This document shows, one piece after another, positions 34,659 to 44,114 of a DNA stretch of 64,000 nucleotides; within the stretch, counting starts at the first letter, position 1, and each line of letters starts with the position of its first letter. The stretch lies in contig NZ_PIOB01000002.1 in the NCBI RefSeq assembly GCF_002909255.1, forward strand, positions 496,001 through 560,000. Direction: 5' to 3'. Source of the DNA: Arenibacter hampyeongensis (GTDB lineage Bacteria; Bacteroidota; Bacteroidia; Flavobacteriales; Flavobacteriaceae). Made by a program: the position numbers and the translations under genes. A model generated the notes under the pieces. The model was not told where the DNA came from, did not search any database, and was given only the letters and a program-made list of their open reading frames with translations.

Positions 34659-35882
34659 ATGAGCAGGGTGGTAATTACAGGTATGGGAATATATTCTTGT
34701 TTGGGCAAAAACCTGGATGAAGTCAAAGAGTCTCTGTACAATGGAAAGTCAGGAATTGTTTTTGATGAAAAGAGAAAGGAATTTGGATATCGTTCCTGTT
34801 TAACTGGAATGGTGGAAGAACCAGACCTTAAGGATCTATTGTCCAGAAGACAACGCTTAAGTATGGGGGAGGAAGGTGCATACGCATACGTGGCTACATT
34901 GGAGGCTCTAAAAAATGCAGGATTAACCCAAGAATATATTGACCAAAATGAAGTAGGTGTACTATATGGAAACGATAGTACGGCTAAATCCGTGGTAGAA
35001 TCCATAGATAAATTAAGGGAGAAAAAAGATACAACTTTGGTTGGTTCAGGTGCCATATTTAAGGCCATGAATTCGTCTGTTACAATGAACCTTTCCACCA
35101 TTTTCAAATTAAGAGGCATCAATTTCACAGTTAGTGCAGCTTGCGCAAGCGGATCACATGCCATTGGCATAGCCTATCAATTGATCAAGAGTGGACTTCA
35201 AGATTGTATTATATGTGGCGGCACCCAAGAAATCAATGAATTGGCAATGGGCAGTTTTGATGGCCTTGGCGTATTTTCGGTCAACGATGTTAAGCCAGAG
35301 ACCGCCTCACGCCCCTTTGACCAAAGTAGGGACGGACTTGTCCCAAGTGGTGGTGCAGCATCACTTATAGTTGAAAGCTATGAATCCGCTAAAAAAAGGA
35401 ATGCTCCTATTTTAGGCGAAATTATAGGGTACGGATTTTCCTCCAACGGAGACCATATCTCTACACCAAATGTAGATGGCCCAACAATAGCTATGAAAAA
35501 AGCCATTGACCAAGCCAATATTAAACCCAGTGAAATAGATTATGTAAATGCCCATGCCACATCTACTCCGGTAGGTGATTCCAATGAAGCTAAGGCCATA
35601 TTTGCTGTATTTGGAAAAGAAGGCCCCTGTGTTAGTTCTACAAAATCCATGACAGGACACGAATGTTGGATGGCAGGTGCCAGTGAAATTGTCTATTCCA
35701 TGTTAATGATGGAGCATTCCTTTATTGCTCCCAATATAAATCTTGAAAACCCTGACGCGGATGCCGCCAAATTAAATCTGGTAAGAAAAACACTGGATAA
35801 AAAAATTGATGTATTTTTGTCGAATTCTTTTGGATTTGGAGGTACAAATTCAGCATTGCTAATAAAAAAAGTGAAAGATTAA
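34659..35882 (+). CDS. Beta-ketoacyl-ACP synthase, flexirubin cluster (KS 1)
   Basis: This 407-residue FabF-type ketosynthase has the full triad: Cys in SAACASGSHAI, His in NAHATSTPVGD and His in STKSMTGHECWMAGA. It is coupled to the ACP gene 2 bp downstream and to FabG upstream, so together they form a minimal elongation module. Confidence 0.88.
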   Translation: MSRVVITGMGIYSCLGKNLDEVKESLYNGKSGIVFDEKRKEFGYRSCLTGMVEEPDLKDLLSRRQRLSMGEEGAYAYVATLEALKNAGLTQEYIDQNEVGVLYGNDSTAKSVVESIDKLREKKDTTLVGSGAIFKAMNSSVTMNLSTIFKLRGINFTVSAACASGSHAIGIAYQLIKSGLQDCIICGGTQEINELAMGSFDGLGVFSVNDVKPETASRPFDQSRDGLVPSGGAASLIVESYESAKKRNAPILGEIIGYGFSSNGDHISTPNVDGPTIAMKKAIDQANIKPSEIDYVNAHATSTPVGDSNEAKAIFAVFGKEGPCVSSTKSMTGHECWMAGASEIVYSMLMMEHSFIAPNINLENPDADAAKLNLVRKTLDKKIDVFLSNSFGFGGTNSALLIKKVKD

Positions 35883-35884
35883 AA

Positions 35885-36127
35885 ATGAATAAAGAAGTAA
35901 TTATTGATAAAATAAACAACTTTCTTATAGATGAATTTGAAGTTGATGCAGATGATATTACCCCATTGGCCAATTTAAAGAAAACACTTGAATTGGACAG
36001 CTTGGATTTTGTTGATTTAGTAGTGGCCATCGAATCAAACTTTAGTGTGAAATTGATGGGAGAAGATTTCATAAATGTAATTACATTACAAGATTTTTAC
36101 GACCTTATTGAGCAAAAATTAAACTAA
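35885..36127 (+). CDS. Acyl carrier protein (first in cluster)
   Basis: This acidic 80-residue helical protein has the phosphopantetheine attachment motif LELDSLDFVDL (Ser39). It carries growing acyl or aryl-polyene chains for the adjacent ketosynthase and FabG. Confidence 0.9.
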   Translation: MNKEVIIDKINNFLIDEFEVDADDITPLANLKKTLELDSLDFVDLVVAIESNFSVKLMGEDFINVITLQDFYDLIEQKLN

Positions 36128-36170
36128 AATATAGTCGCAAAACTGGTATATTCCTTTAAAACCTTGCGTA

Positions 36171-37064
36171 TTGGATAAGCAAATATCAAATCAATGGAAA
36201 GGAAAGTCCAGGGGTTCTGTTTTAGGATATAAGATTTTTGTATTTTGTATAAAAAGGCTAGGGTTGAGATCCGCCTATTTTATACTTTATTTTGTGGCGT
36301 TCTATTTTTGTTTTTTTGCGGCCTCAAGTACTAGGGCAAGCTATTATTACTTCAACAAAAGACTTAAATACAGTACCTTAAAAAGTATTTTTGCCATTTA
36401 CAAAAGCTACTATGTATTTGGGCAGACCATTTTGGACAAAGTGGCCATTTCTTCGGGACTTAGAAATAAGTTTACCTATCATTTTGATGGAATAGAAAAT
36501 TTGAACCAAACCTTGGCAAATAAAAAAGGGGGGATATTGATCAGTGCCCATTTGGGAAACTTCGAAATAGCCGAATTTTTCCTGGACGAATTGGAAGGAA
36601 ATGCTACAATTAATCTATTGACAACAGATGTGGAGCACAAGGCCATAAAGGAATACCTTGATCAGTATATTAAAAAATCCAAAACCAAATTTATTATCCT
36701 TAAGGAAGATCTTTCCCACATCTTCGAAATGAATGCCGCTTTGGCCAAAAATGAAATTATTTGCATGACCGGGGATAGATATGCTACATCGGCCAAGTTA
36801 ATGTCCGCAACTATTTTAGGTGAAAAGGCACAATTTCCATCAGGTCCTTTTTTATTGGGATCTAGATTAAACGTGCCGGTCCTTTTTGTATATGTAATGA
36901 AGGAGACCAACAAGCACTATCATCTTTACGCTAGAAAAGCAAACTTTAAGAAGCGCGATGCCCAAGGATTATTGGCCAATTATATTGAAAGTATGGAATG
37001 GATCATAAAACAATATCCATTCCAGTGGTTTAACTATTTTGATTTTTGGAATTCAAAAAACTAA
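36171..37064 (+). CDS. LpxL/LpxM-like lysophospholipid acyltransferase
   Basis: This 297-residue inner-membrane acyltransferase of the lipid A late-acyltransferase family has one N-terminal helix and the HxxxxE active motif in SAHLGNFEIAEFFL, then FPSGPFLLGSRLNVPV. It starts at TTG 36171. In flexirubin clusters such enzymes are candidates to transfer the polyene acyl chain from ACP to the resorcinol hydroxyl, forming the ester; this role is inference. Confidence 0.82.
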   Translation: MDKQISNQWKGKSRGSVLGYKIFVFCIKRLGLRSAYFILYFVAFYFCFFAASSTRASYYYFNKRLKYSTLKSIFAIYKSYYVFGQTILDKVAISSGLRNKFTYHFDGIENLNQTLANKKGGILISAHLGNFEIAEFFLDELEGNATINLLTTDVEHKAIKEYLDQYIKKSKTKFIILKEDLSHIFEMNAALAKNEIICMTGDRYATSAKLMSATILGEKAQFPSGPFLLGSRLNVPVLFVYVMKETNKHYHLYARKANFKKRDAQGLLANYIESMEWIIKQYPFQWFNYFDFWNSKN

Positions 37065-37232
37065 GGTAGTTAAGACCTAAATTTTAGATCCAATATTTAG
37101 ATTTAAATTAAACCCGGGCCTAAACAAATAAAAGCAAAATATAGATTATATTCAAAGTCCAGGAAATAGTCCTTTGGCTTTTGGTCAAGTGGCAATCCTG
37201 ACGGCATTAATAAAAAGAGTAATAGATTACCC

Positions 37233-38159
37233 ATGAAAGAAGTTCTTATAATTTATTATTCCCAATCCGGGCAATTATTGGATATTGTACAAAATTTAGC
37301 ATCTTCCCTAGACAGCGAAAAGGTCAACATCACCTATTACAGGATACATCCCGAAAACGATTATAAATTTCCTTGGAAACAGGATGAGTTCTATGATGCG
37401 TTTCCTGAATCCTTTTTGCAGATACCCTGTAAACTTCATCCTCCAAAGTCAGATATACTTGAAAAGAAATATGACCTCGTAATTCTAGGATACCAGGTCT
37501 GGTACTTAACTCCTTCCATACCAATAAACTCCTTTCTAAAATCCGATTATGCAAAAAAAATCCTTGACAAAACACCTGTAGTTACGTTAATAGCATGCAG
37601 GAATATGTGGTTAATGGCACAGGAAAAAATGAAACGTTTGCTAGTTGCATGCAATGCACAACTGGTGGGTAATATAGCCTTAGTGGACCGCCATATAAAT
37701 CATATCAGCGTAATAACCATAGTACATTGGATGTTAGGAGGGAAAAAAACCAAATATTTGGGGATTTTCCCAAAACCAGGGGTGTCCGACGAGGATATTA
37801 AATCCTCTAAAAAATTTGGTAATCCTATCAACAAATCATTAATAAGCAATGATTATACCAACTTACAGAACGATTTATTAAAGTTGGATGCAGTTAAGGT
37901 AAAACCCTTGTTGATCCAGACCGATATAAGGGGGAATGTTTTATTTACCAAATGGGCCAACCTCATAATTAAGAAAGGACCTACAGGTAATCCGAAACGG
38001 AAAAAATTACTGGTATTGTTCAAATATTATTTGTTATTTGCAATCTGGGCGATAGCTCCAATAGTTTTTATTGTATTTTTGGCGACTTACATTCCCAGGT
38101 ACAGTAAAATTAAAAGGGATAAAGCATACTATTCATCCGTTAGTTTAAAGAACAATTAA
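37233..38159 (+). CDS. darA: Dialkylresorcinol condensing enzyme DarA
   Basis: This 308-residue protein has a flavodoxin-like N-terminus (MKEVLIIYYSQSGQLLDIVQNL) that could bind FMN, and a C-terminal membrane helix (AIWAIAPIVFIVFLATYIP). It matches DarA, which with DarB makes 2,5-dialkylresorcinols; DarA is thought to act in the oxidation of the cyclohexanedione to the aromatic ring. Its stop overlaps the darB start by one base. Confidence 0.88.
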   Translation: MKEVLIIYYSQSGQLLDIVQNLASSLDSEKVNITYYRIHPENDYKFPWKQDEFYDAFPESFLQIPCKLHPPKSDILEKKYDLVILGYQVWYLTPSIPINSFLKSDYAKKILDKTPVVTLIACRNMWLMAQEKMKRLLVACNAQLVGNIALVDRHINHISVITIVHWMLGGKKTKYLGIFPKPGVSDEDIKSSKKFGNPINKSLISNDYTNLQNDLLKLDAVKVKPLLIQTDIRGNVLFTKWANLIIKKGPTGNPKRKKLLVLFKYYLLFAIWAIAPIVFIVFLATYIPRYSKIKRDKAYYSSVSLKNN

Positions 38160-39289
38160 TGAAAGACGTTTATATTACCAGAATAGCCAAGTTCTTACCA
38201 AATAATCCTATTGACAATGAACAAATGGAGGAGAAATTGGGTGTCATTAATGGTAAGAACTCTAAAGCTAGACGAATCGTCTTACGCAACAATCAAATTA
38301 AGACCAGATATTACGCTATAGACGATCATGGCAACATTACCCATAATAATGCCCAACTGACCAAAGAGGCCATTGAGCTTTTATGTGACGACACTTTTAC
38401 AACCAAGGATATTGAACTTCTTTCTTGTGGCACTAGTAGTCCCGACCAAATTTTGCCATCACATGCTTCAATGGTTCACGGCTTTTTGAAAAATGTAAAT
38501 TTAGAGGTAAATTCCCCTTCAGGAGCCTGCTGCTCTGGAATGAATGCCTTAAAATATGGCTTCTTGGCCATTAAGGCTGGGCAAGTATCCAATGCAGTAT
38601 GCACCGGATCTGAAAGAACCTCGACTTGGATGAAATCGGATATTTTTGAAAATGAGGTGGAACACTTAAAAGAGCTGGAAGACAACCCTATATTGGCCTT
38701 TAATAAGGAATTTTTGCGTTGGATGCTATCCGATGGATCTGGAGCTGTATTGCTGGAAAGTGAGCCAAAGGGCGCAGCACTAAAAATTGAGTGGATGGAA
38801 GGATATTCCTATGCACATGAAATGGAAACATGTATGTATGCCGGTGCCGATAAATTGGAAAATGGCCATTTAAAACCTTGGAGCGAATACCCCGCTTCGG
38901 AATGGGCAAAGAAATCCCTTTTTGCCATGAAACAGGACGTTAAATTATTGGGTGAAAACATATTGGGAAAAGGTGTCGATAGTCTCAAATTGGCCATGGA
39001 AAAACACCAAATCACAACGGCCGATTTTGACTATTATTTGCCCCATATCTCCTCATATTACTTTAAGGAAAATTTATACGAGGAATTAAAACGACAAGGA
39101 GTAGAAGTGCCTTGGGAGAAATGGTTCATGAATTTGACCAAGGTAGGCAATGTTGGTGCAGCTTCAATTTTTGTAATGTTAGAGGAATTGGTAAGCTCCG
39201 GAAAACTAAAAAAAGGCGATAAAATATTGTTACACGTACCGGAAAGCGCTAGGTTTTCCTACGCATATGCATACCTAACGGTCTCTTAA
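38159..39289 (+). CDS. darB: Dialkylresorcinol ketosynthase DarB (KAS III type)
   Basis: This 376-residue ketosynthase III-fold enzyme has the Cys-His-Asn triad in SPSGACCSGMNAL, YLPHISSYYF and GNVGAASIFV. DarB condenses a beta-ketoacyl and an unsaturated acyl chain and cyclises them to the 1,3-cyclohexanedione that becomes the dialkylresorcinol half of flexirubins. It overlaps darA by one base and abuts the dehydratase gene. Confidence 0.9.
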   Translation: MKDVYITRIAKFLPNNPIDNEQMEEKLGVINGKNSKARRIVLRNNQIKTRYYAIDDHGNITHNNAQLTKEAIELLCDDTFTTKDIELLSCGTSSPDQILPSHASMVHGFLKNVNLEVNSPSGACCSGMNALKYGFLAIKAGQVSNAVCTGSERTSTWMKSDIFENEVEHLKELEDNPILAFNKEFLRWMLSDGSGAVLLESEPKGAALKIEWMEGYSYAHEMETCMYAGADKLENGHLKPWSEYPASEWAKKSLFAMKQDVKLLGENILGKGVDSLKLAMEKHQITTADFDYYLPHISSYYFKENLYEELKRQGVEVPWEKWFMNLTKVGNVGAASIFVMLEELVSSGKLKKGDKILLHVPESARFSYAYAYLTVS

Positions 39290-39727
39290 ATGAACCTATT
39301 AAAACAAACGATAATCGATAGAGGGTTAATTGAAAATCTTATTCCCCAAAAGGCACCCTTTATTATGGTAGATAAGCTCTTTCACTATTCCTGCGAAAAA
39401 GTAATTACTGGTTTTACCCCACCCAGGACAAATTTGTTTGTGGACAATAATAGATTTATGGCTGCCGGACTTATTGAACACATGGCACAGTCCGTTGCCC
39501 TTCATACTGGATACCAATATTTTCTAAGAAATGAGCAGGCCCCAACAGGCTATATCGGAGCCATTAAATTGGCCGAAATACTGGAATTGCCAAACCCAGA
39601 TCAGGAACTTGTTACAACGGTCACAATTCTACATGAAATTATGGGTGTTACATTAGTACAGATCCAAGTTACCTGCAATGACAAAATTATAGCAAACAGT
39701 GAAATGAAAACCGTATTGGCAAACTAA
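39290..39727 (+). CDS. Hotdog-fold dehydratase, first of a tandem pair
   Basis: This 145-residue hotdog protein resembles FabZ/ApeP dehydratases: LIPQKAPFIMVDKL at the N-terminus and GLIEHMAQSVALHTGY carrying the acidic catalytic residue. The usual GHFPxxP motif with the catalytic His is absent (the position reads VDNNRFMAAG). It starts directly after the darB stop. Confidence 0.8.
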   Translation: MNLLKQTIIDRGLIENLIPQKAPFIMVDKLFHYSCEKVITGFTPPRTNLFVDNNRFMAAGLIEHMAQSVALHTGYQYFLRNEQAPTGYIGAIKLAEILELPNPDQELVTTVTILHEIMGVTLVQIQVTCNDKIIANSEMKTVLAN

Positions 39728-40183
39728 TTGAATACAACACCTTCACATATAGATATACATAAGTTTTTGCCCCACAGAGCACCTATGCTCATGGTCACAA
39801 AAATAATTAACCTAGATAAGGAAAGGGTGACTACCGAATTTAAAGTTACCGAAGATTGTATCTTTGTAAAAAACAATAGGTTTACAGAATCGGGGATTAT
39901 TGAAAATGCGGCCCAATCATGTTCCGCAATAGTTGGCCAGGATTTTTTTGCCGCGGATGACCTTGAAGGGGAAGGCAATAGCGTTATTGGTTATATAAGC
40001 GGTATTAAAAAGGCCAACATTCTTTTATTACCCAAGCTGGGGGACACCCTAATAACCAAAGCCAAACTAGTATCCAATTACAGTTCGGGAAATTTTAGCA
40101 TTTGCACTATGGATTGCAAAATTTATACAGACGAAGTATTAGTGGCAGATTGTATTTTAAATTTTCTTATTCAGGAAGTTTAA
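39728..40183 (+). CDS. Hotdog-fold dehydratase, second of a tandem pair
   Basis: The 151-residue hotdog protein opens with FLPHRAPMLMVTKI and has GIIENAAQSCSAIVGQ. Like its neighbour it keeps the Glu but reads VKNNRF where FabZ has its His motif. TTG 39728 immediately follows the previous stop; no ATG would keep the LPHR segment. The two adjacent, related but diverged subunits suggest a heterodimer, as reported for aryl polyene ApeI/ApeP enzymes. Confidence 0.78.
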   Translation: MNTTPSHIDIHKFLPHRAPMLMVTKIINLDKERVTTEFKVTEDCIFVKNNRFTESGIIENAAQSCSAIVGQDFFAADDLEGEGNSVIGYISGIKKANILLLPKLGDTLITKAKLVSNYSSGNFSICTMDCKIYTDEVLVADCILNFLIQEV

Positions 40184-40268
40184 GTTGATGTATCGATCAA
40201 ATAGAAAATTGTAAAAATTACTTTGTAAGCCAATAATTTTAGGCCTATAAATTATAAAGACCTAGGGG

Positions 40269-40670
40269 ATGAAAAAAAATGAGGTACCACAGGACAAAAG
40301 CAATCTAGAGTCGGCCAATTTCAAGGAACTGTGTTATGCCGTTGATGAAAATGGGGAATACACCACTGAATTAAGTACCGGGTGGGACCCAAAGACCATT
40401 GCGTTGAACAATGCAATCGAAGCTATAAATGAGCGCATTTCCGATTCAAAACAACGGGTAAAAGATCAAAAAGTGAGCCCCTTGGAATACTATATGGAAC
40501 TCCATAAAATGGACCTCCCAATCCTAGCTAGTTATGTTGGGATCTGGAAGTGGAGGGTTAAAAGACATTTTCGACCTGCCATATTTAAAAAACTAAATAA
40601 AAAAACATTGCAAAAATATGCTGAAGTCTTCGATATCACGATCGATGAGCTACAACGCACCGACCTCTAA
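40269..40670 (+). CDS. Conserved cluster protein of unknown function (133 aa)
   Basis: This soluble, charged protein (133 residues) has two recognisable parts: an N-terminal half with ENGEYTTELSTGWDPKTIAL and a basic C-terminal half (GIWKWRVKRHFRP, then KKTLQKYAEVFDITIDEL) resembling a small helical DNA- or protein-binding domain. It is 3 bp before the BtrH-like gene and probably works with it. I know no family name. Confidence 0.7.
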   Translation: MKKNEVPQDKSNLESANFKELCYAVDENGEYTTELSTGWDPKTIALNNAIEAINERISDSKQRVKDQKVSPLEYYMELHKMDLPILASYVGIWKWRVKRHFRPAIFKKLNKKTLQKYAEVFDITIDELQRTDL

Positions 40671-40673
40671 ACA

Positions 40674-41675
40674 ATGGAAATAGATTTTAAACACAAGCAA
40701 GCCGCACATTGCGAAAATGGTGTAGTAGCCAACCTAATGACACATAATGGATTTACGGTAAGTGAACCTATGGTCTTTGGAATAGGATCTGGGCTTTTGT
40801 TCAGCTATATCCCTTTTTTAAAAGTAAATCATGCACCTGTAGTTTCATACAGGGCAATGCCCGGAATTATCTTTACAAGATTTGCCAAACGTGTAGGAAT
40901 TAAAATTAAGCGCGAAAAATTTAGTAATGCTCAAACAGCTAAGACCAGATTGGATGAAAACTTGGAAAGAAACAATCCGGTAGGACTGCAGGTTGGCGTT
41001 TTTAACCTACCCTACTTTCCCGATGAATATCGCTTTCATTTTAACGCCCACAACATGGTCGTCTACGGCAAAAGGGATGGTATTTATTTAATAAGTGACC
41101 CCGTAATGGAAACCGTTACCTCACTTACCGAAAAAGAACTGGAAAAAGTAAGATTTGCAAAAGGAACCTTTGCCCCCAAGGGACACATATACTACCCTAC
41201 CGCCTTCCCTAAAAAGCTAAAGCTTGAAGAAGCAATCATCAAAGGTATAAAGCACACCTGTAGGGATATGCTGGCGCCGGTCCCAATTGTTGGGGTAAAA
41301 GGAATACGGAAAATTGCCAAACTAATTCGTAAATGGCCAAAGTCCAAAGGAATTAAAACCGCCAATCATTATTTGGGACAAATAGTACGTATGCAGGAAG
41401 AAATAGGCACCGGAGGTGGCGGGTTTCGATATATTTACGCTGCATTTTTGCAAGAAGCCGGGAAATTACTTGAAAATAATAAACTTTTGGAGCTTTCCAA
41501 AGAAATGACCTTGATCGGAGACCAATGGCGCGATTTTGCTGTGGAGGCATCGCGTATATACAAAAATAGAAGCAATTCAGGAGCTGTAGACCATTACGAC
41601 CATGTGGCTACACTTCTGGAAAACCTTGCCAACAAAGAGGAAGTATTTTTCAAAAAACTAAAAAAGGCTATATAA
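40674..41675 (+). CDS. BtrH-like acyltransferase/cysteine peptidase-fold protein
   Basis: This 333-residue protein has a BtrH N-terminal domain: AAHCENGVVANLM with the catalytic Cys, NAHNMVVYG with the His and YLISDP with the Asp. In butirosin biosynthesis BtrH transfers an acyl group from ACP. Here it could move an aryl-polyene or fatty acyl chain, or cut an amide. The C-terminal half is helical. It lies 3 bp after the 133-residue gene and 7 bp before the ABC transporter. Confidence 0.78.
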   Translation: MEIDFKHKQAAHCENGVVANLMTHNGFTVSEPMVFGIGSGLLFSYIPFLKVNHAPVVSYRAMPGIIFTRFAKRVGIKIKREKFSNAQTAKTRLDENLERNNPVGLQVGVFNLPYFPDEYRFHFNAHNMVVYGKRDGIYLISDPVMETVTSLTEKELEKVRFAKGTFAPKGHIYYPTAFPKKLKLEEAIIKGIKHTCRDMLAPVPIVGVKGIRKIAKLIRKWPKSKGIKTANHYLGQIVRMQEEIGTGGGGFRYIYAAFLQEAGKLLENNKLLELSKEMTLIGDQWRDFAVEASRIYKNRSNSGAVDHYDHVATLLENLANKEEVFFKKLKKAI

Positions 41676-41682
41676 GGTAACA

Positions 41683-42426
41683 ATGATCCTAATATCCCAA
41701 CTCTCCAAAAAATATAAAAATGCCGAAGAATATTCGGTATTGGACCTTAACCTAAAGATAAACGAGGGTGAGATTTATGGGCTTTTAGGACCAAACGGGG
41801 CAGGGAAAACAACACTAATTTCCATGTTAAGTTCCTTGATAAAACCCACAGCGGGCCATTTTTCCATTAATGGATTTACCTATCAAAAGAATGGAAACCA
41901 ACTTAGACAACTAATTGGCATCGTACCCCAGGAATATGCGCTCTACCCTACCCTAACCGCTTATGAAAATTTGTATTACCTAGGTAGTATGTATGGTCTA
42001 AAGGGGGAGCAATTAAAAGAAAAGATCAATTTTCATTTGGAGGTTTTGGGTCTTGAGAAATTTTCACGCAAAAAATTGGACACCTTTTCTGGCGGAATGA
42101 AACGCCGTATTAACTTAATTGCCAGTATCCTACATGATCCCAAGGTTTTATTCTTGGACGAACCCACAGTTGGTGTGGACGTACAATCCAAAAATGTAAT
42201 AATAGATCATCTAAAAAAATTGAACACCCTTGGCACCACAATTGTTTACACATCCCATCATTTGAACGAAGCAGAACAATTTTGTACCAAGGTGGCTATA
42301 ATAGACCACGGAAAGATTATTGTGGAAGGGGCTCCTAAAGATCTCATTTCCCGGTACCCGGAATCACATAATCTTGAAGATGTTTTTTTGACCCTAACCG
42401 GAAAAGCCCTAAGAGACCATGCATAA
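41683..42426 (+). CDS. ABC transporter ATP-binding protein (ABC-2 exporter)
   Basis: This 247-residue ATPase has Walker [10 protein letters not shown], signature FSGGMKRRINLIASIL, Walker B VLFLDEPTVGVD and H-loop TSHHLNEAEQ, as in drug and lipid exporters of the DrrA class. It overlaps the permease gene by 8 bp. It probably supplies energy for moving the pigment or an intermediate across the inner membrane. Confidence 0.9.
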   Translation: MILISQLSKKYKNAEEYSVLDLNLKINEGEIYGLLGPNGAGKTTLISMLSSLIKPTAGHFSINGFTYQKNGNQLRQLIGIVPQEYALYPTLTAYENLYYLGSMYGLKGEQLKEKINFHLEVLGLEKFSRKKLDTFSGGMKRRINLIASILHDPKVLFLDEPTVGVDVQSKNVIIDHLKKLNTLGTTIVYTSHHLNEAEQFCTKVAIIDHGKIIVEGAPKDLISRYPESHNLEDVFLTLTGKALRDHA

Positions 42427-43687
42427 ACTATGGGCCTCCACATATAAGGAATTACTGCTCCTATCCAGAGATCTTGGGGGGTTGGCCATCTTATTTGTGA
42501 TGCCATTGATATTGGTCGTCACCATCACCTTAATCCAGGACAGTACCTTTAGGTCCATCAATGACAACAAAATACCCATCCTTTGGGTAGATTATGATAA
42601 AGGGGAGGTTTCCAAAAATATTTACGATGGTCTGGCCGAGTCCAATTCCTTTAATATTATTGGGAAAGAAACAGACAATGAAGCCAAAGAACTTGTGTTC
42701 AAGGGAAAGTACCAATTGGCTATTGTAATTCCACCCAACCTTAGTTCGGAACTGGAAAAAAAAGTAAATTTAAATGTGGAAGGGTTGCTGTCCAAATTTG
42801 GTTTGGACGAAGATATGCCGGAGTCAGAAAAGATGGATTTGAAAAAAAAGGAGGTGATACTTTACTTTGACCCAGCAACCCAGATGGCCTTTAAAAATTC
42901 CATAAAGAATGGGATAGACAAGATGATCTTTAAAATAGAGACCCAGACTATTTACAAGGCCTTTCAATCCCAAATTACAGATGATGAAACCGAAGCAATA
43001 TTTGATACCGAAAGTTTTATCACCTTTAAAGAAATAACTCCTAGAATTGGGGAAAATGAAATAATTCCCAATTCTGTGCAACACAATGTACCGGCCTGGA
43101 CATTATTCGCCATATTTTTTATCATTGTCCCCTTGTCCATCAATATGGTCAAGGAAAAAAGCCAAGGCACCTTTGTTCGCTTAAGGACCAATCCTGTTTC
43201 TTATTTAACCGTATTGGGAGGAAAAACCTTGGTTTACCTGTCCGTATGTCTTATTCAATTTGGACTTATGTTGGGGATAGGGGTTTATCTTTTCCCAATC
43301 CTAGGTCTTCCAAGCCTCGATGTTTCAGGGAAAATACCACAATTGTTCCTAGTCGCTATTTTTGCAGGACTTGCGGCCATTGGACTTGGTTTGCTTTTGG
43401 GAACGGTAGCAAAGACCCAAGAGCAATCCGCTCCCTTCGGAGCCACTTTTGTAGTTATATTGGCTGCTTTGGGAGGTGTTTGGGTTCCTGTCTTTATTAT
43501 GCCTAAGTTTATGCAGACATTATCAAATTTATCTCCCATGAATTGGGGATTAAATGCCTTTTATGATGTTTTTTTAAGAGATGTGGGCATAATTGATCTT
43601 GTACCTGAACTAAGCTTATTATTTTTATTCTTTGTCGTAACCACCGCAATTTCTATTTTTTATAATGAAAGAAAAAATGCTGTCTAA
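42419..43687 (+). CDS. ABC-2 type transporter permease
   Basis: This 422-residue permease has one N-terminal helix, a large periplasmic domain (about residues 45-220) and five C-terminal helices (WTLFAIFFIIVPLSINMV; GLAAIGLGLLLGTVAKTQEQ). It pairs with the ATPase gene it overlaps. Its 3' end overlaps the thioesterase gene by 23 bp. Confidence 0.9.
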   Translation: MHKLWASTYKELLLLSRDLGGLAILFVMPLILVVTITLIQDSTFRSINDNKIPILWVDYDKGEVSKNIYDGLAESNSFNIIGKETDNEAKELVFKGKYQLAIVIPPNLSSELEKKVNLNVEGLLSKFGLDEDMPESEKMDLKKKEVILYFDPATQMAFKNSIKNGIDKMIFKIETQTIYKAFQSQITDDETEAIFDTESFITFKEITPRIGENEIIPNSVQHNVPAWTLFAIFFIIVPLSINMVKEKSQGTFVRLRTNPVSYLTVLGGKTLVYLSVCLIQFGLMLGIGVYLFPILGLPSLDVSGKIPQLFLVAIFAGLAAIGLGLLLGTVAKTQEQSAPFGATFVVILAALGGVWVPVFIMPKFMQTLSNLSPMNWGLNAFYDVFLRDVGIIDLVPELSLLFLFFVVTTAISIFYNERKNAV

Positions 43688-44114
43688 TAACAAATCGGAA
43701 ATTAGCTTTACCAGTGAAATTAGGGTTCGCTTTGCGGAAACAGACCCTTTGGGCATTGTATGGCATGGAAATTATATCCAATATTTTGAGGACGGCAGGG
43801 AGGCCTTTGGTCGCCATCATGGAATTTCTTATCTCGATCAAAAAGCAGCGGGCTATTCCACCCCCATTGTTAAATCCCGCTGTGAGCACAAACTTCCTTT
43901 GCGCTATGGTGATGTTGCCACTATTAAAACCATTTTTGTAGATTCCCCAGCCGCAAAAATGATATTTAAATACGAAATCTACGATCCTCAAAATAAATTG
44001 GTATGCACTGGGGAAACGGTACAGGTTTTTGTGGAAGACGAAGGCGGATTATACCTGACAATGCCTGCATTTTTTCTGGAATGGAAACTTAAAGTTGGAT
44101 TATTGAATGAATAA
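43665..44114 (+). CDS. 4HBT/YbgC-type acyl thioesterase
   Basis: This 149-residue hotdog thioesterase has the active segment FAETDPLGIVWHGNYIQYFEDG, with the catalytic Asp in TDPLGIVWHGNY. It may release acyl chains from ACP or edit misloaded chains. It overlaps the permease by 23 bp and the next ketosynthase by 8 bp; ATG 43677 is an alternative start four residues in. Confidence 0.87.
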   Translation: MKEKMLSNNKSEISFTSEIRVRFAETDPLGIVWHGNYIQYFEDGREAFGRHHGISYLDQKAAGYSTPIVKSRCEHKLPLRYGDVATIKTIFVDSPAAKMIFKYEIYDPQNKLVCTGETVQVFVEDEGGLYLTMPAFFLEWKLKVGLLNE

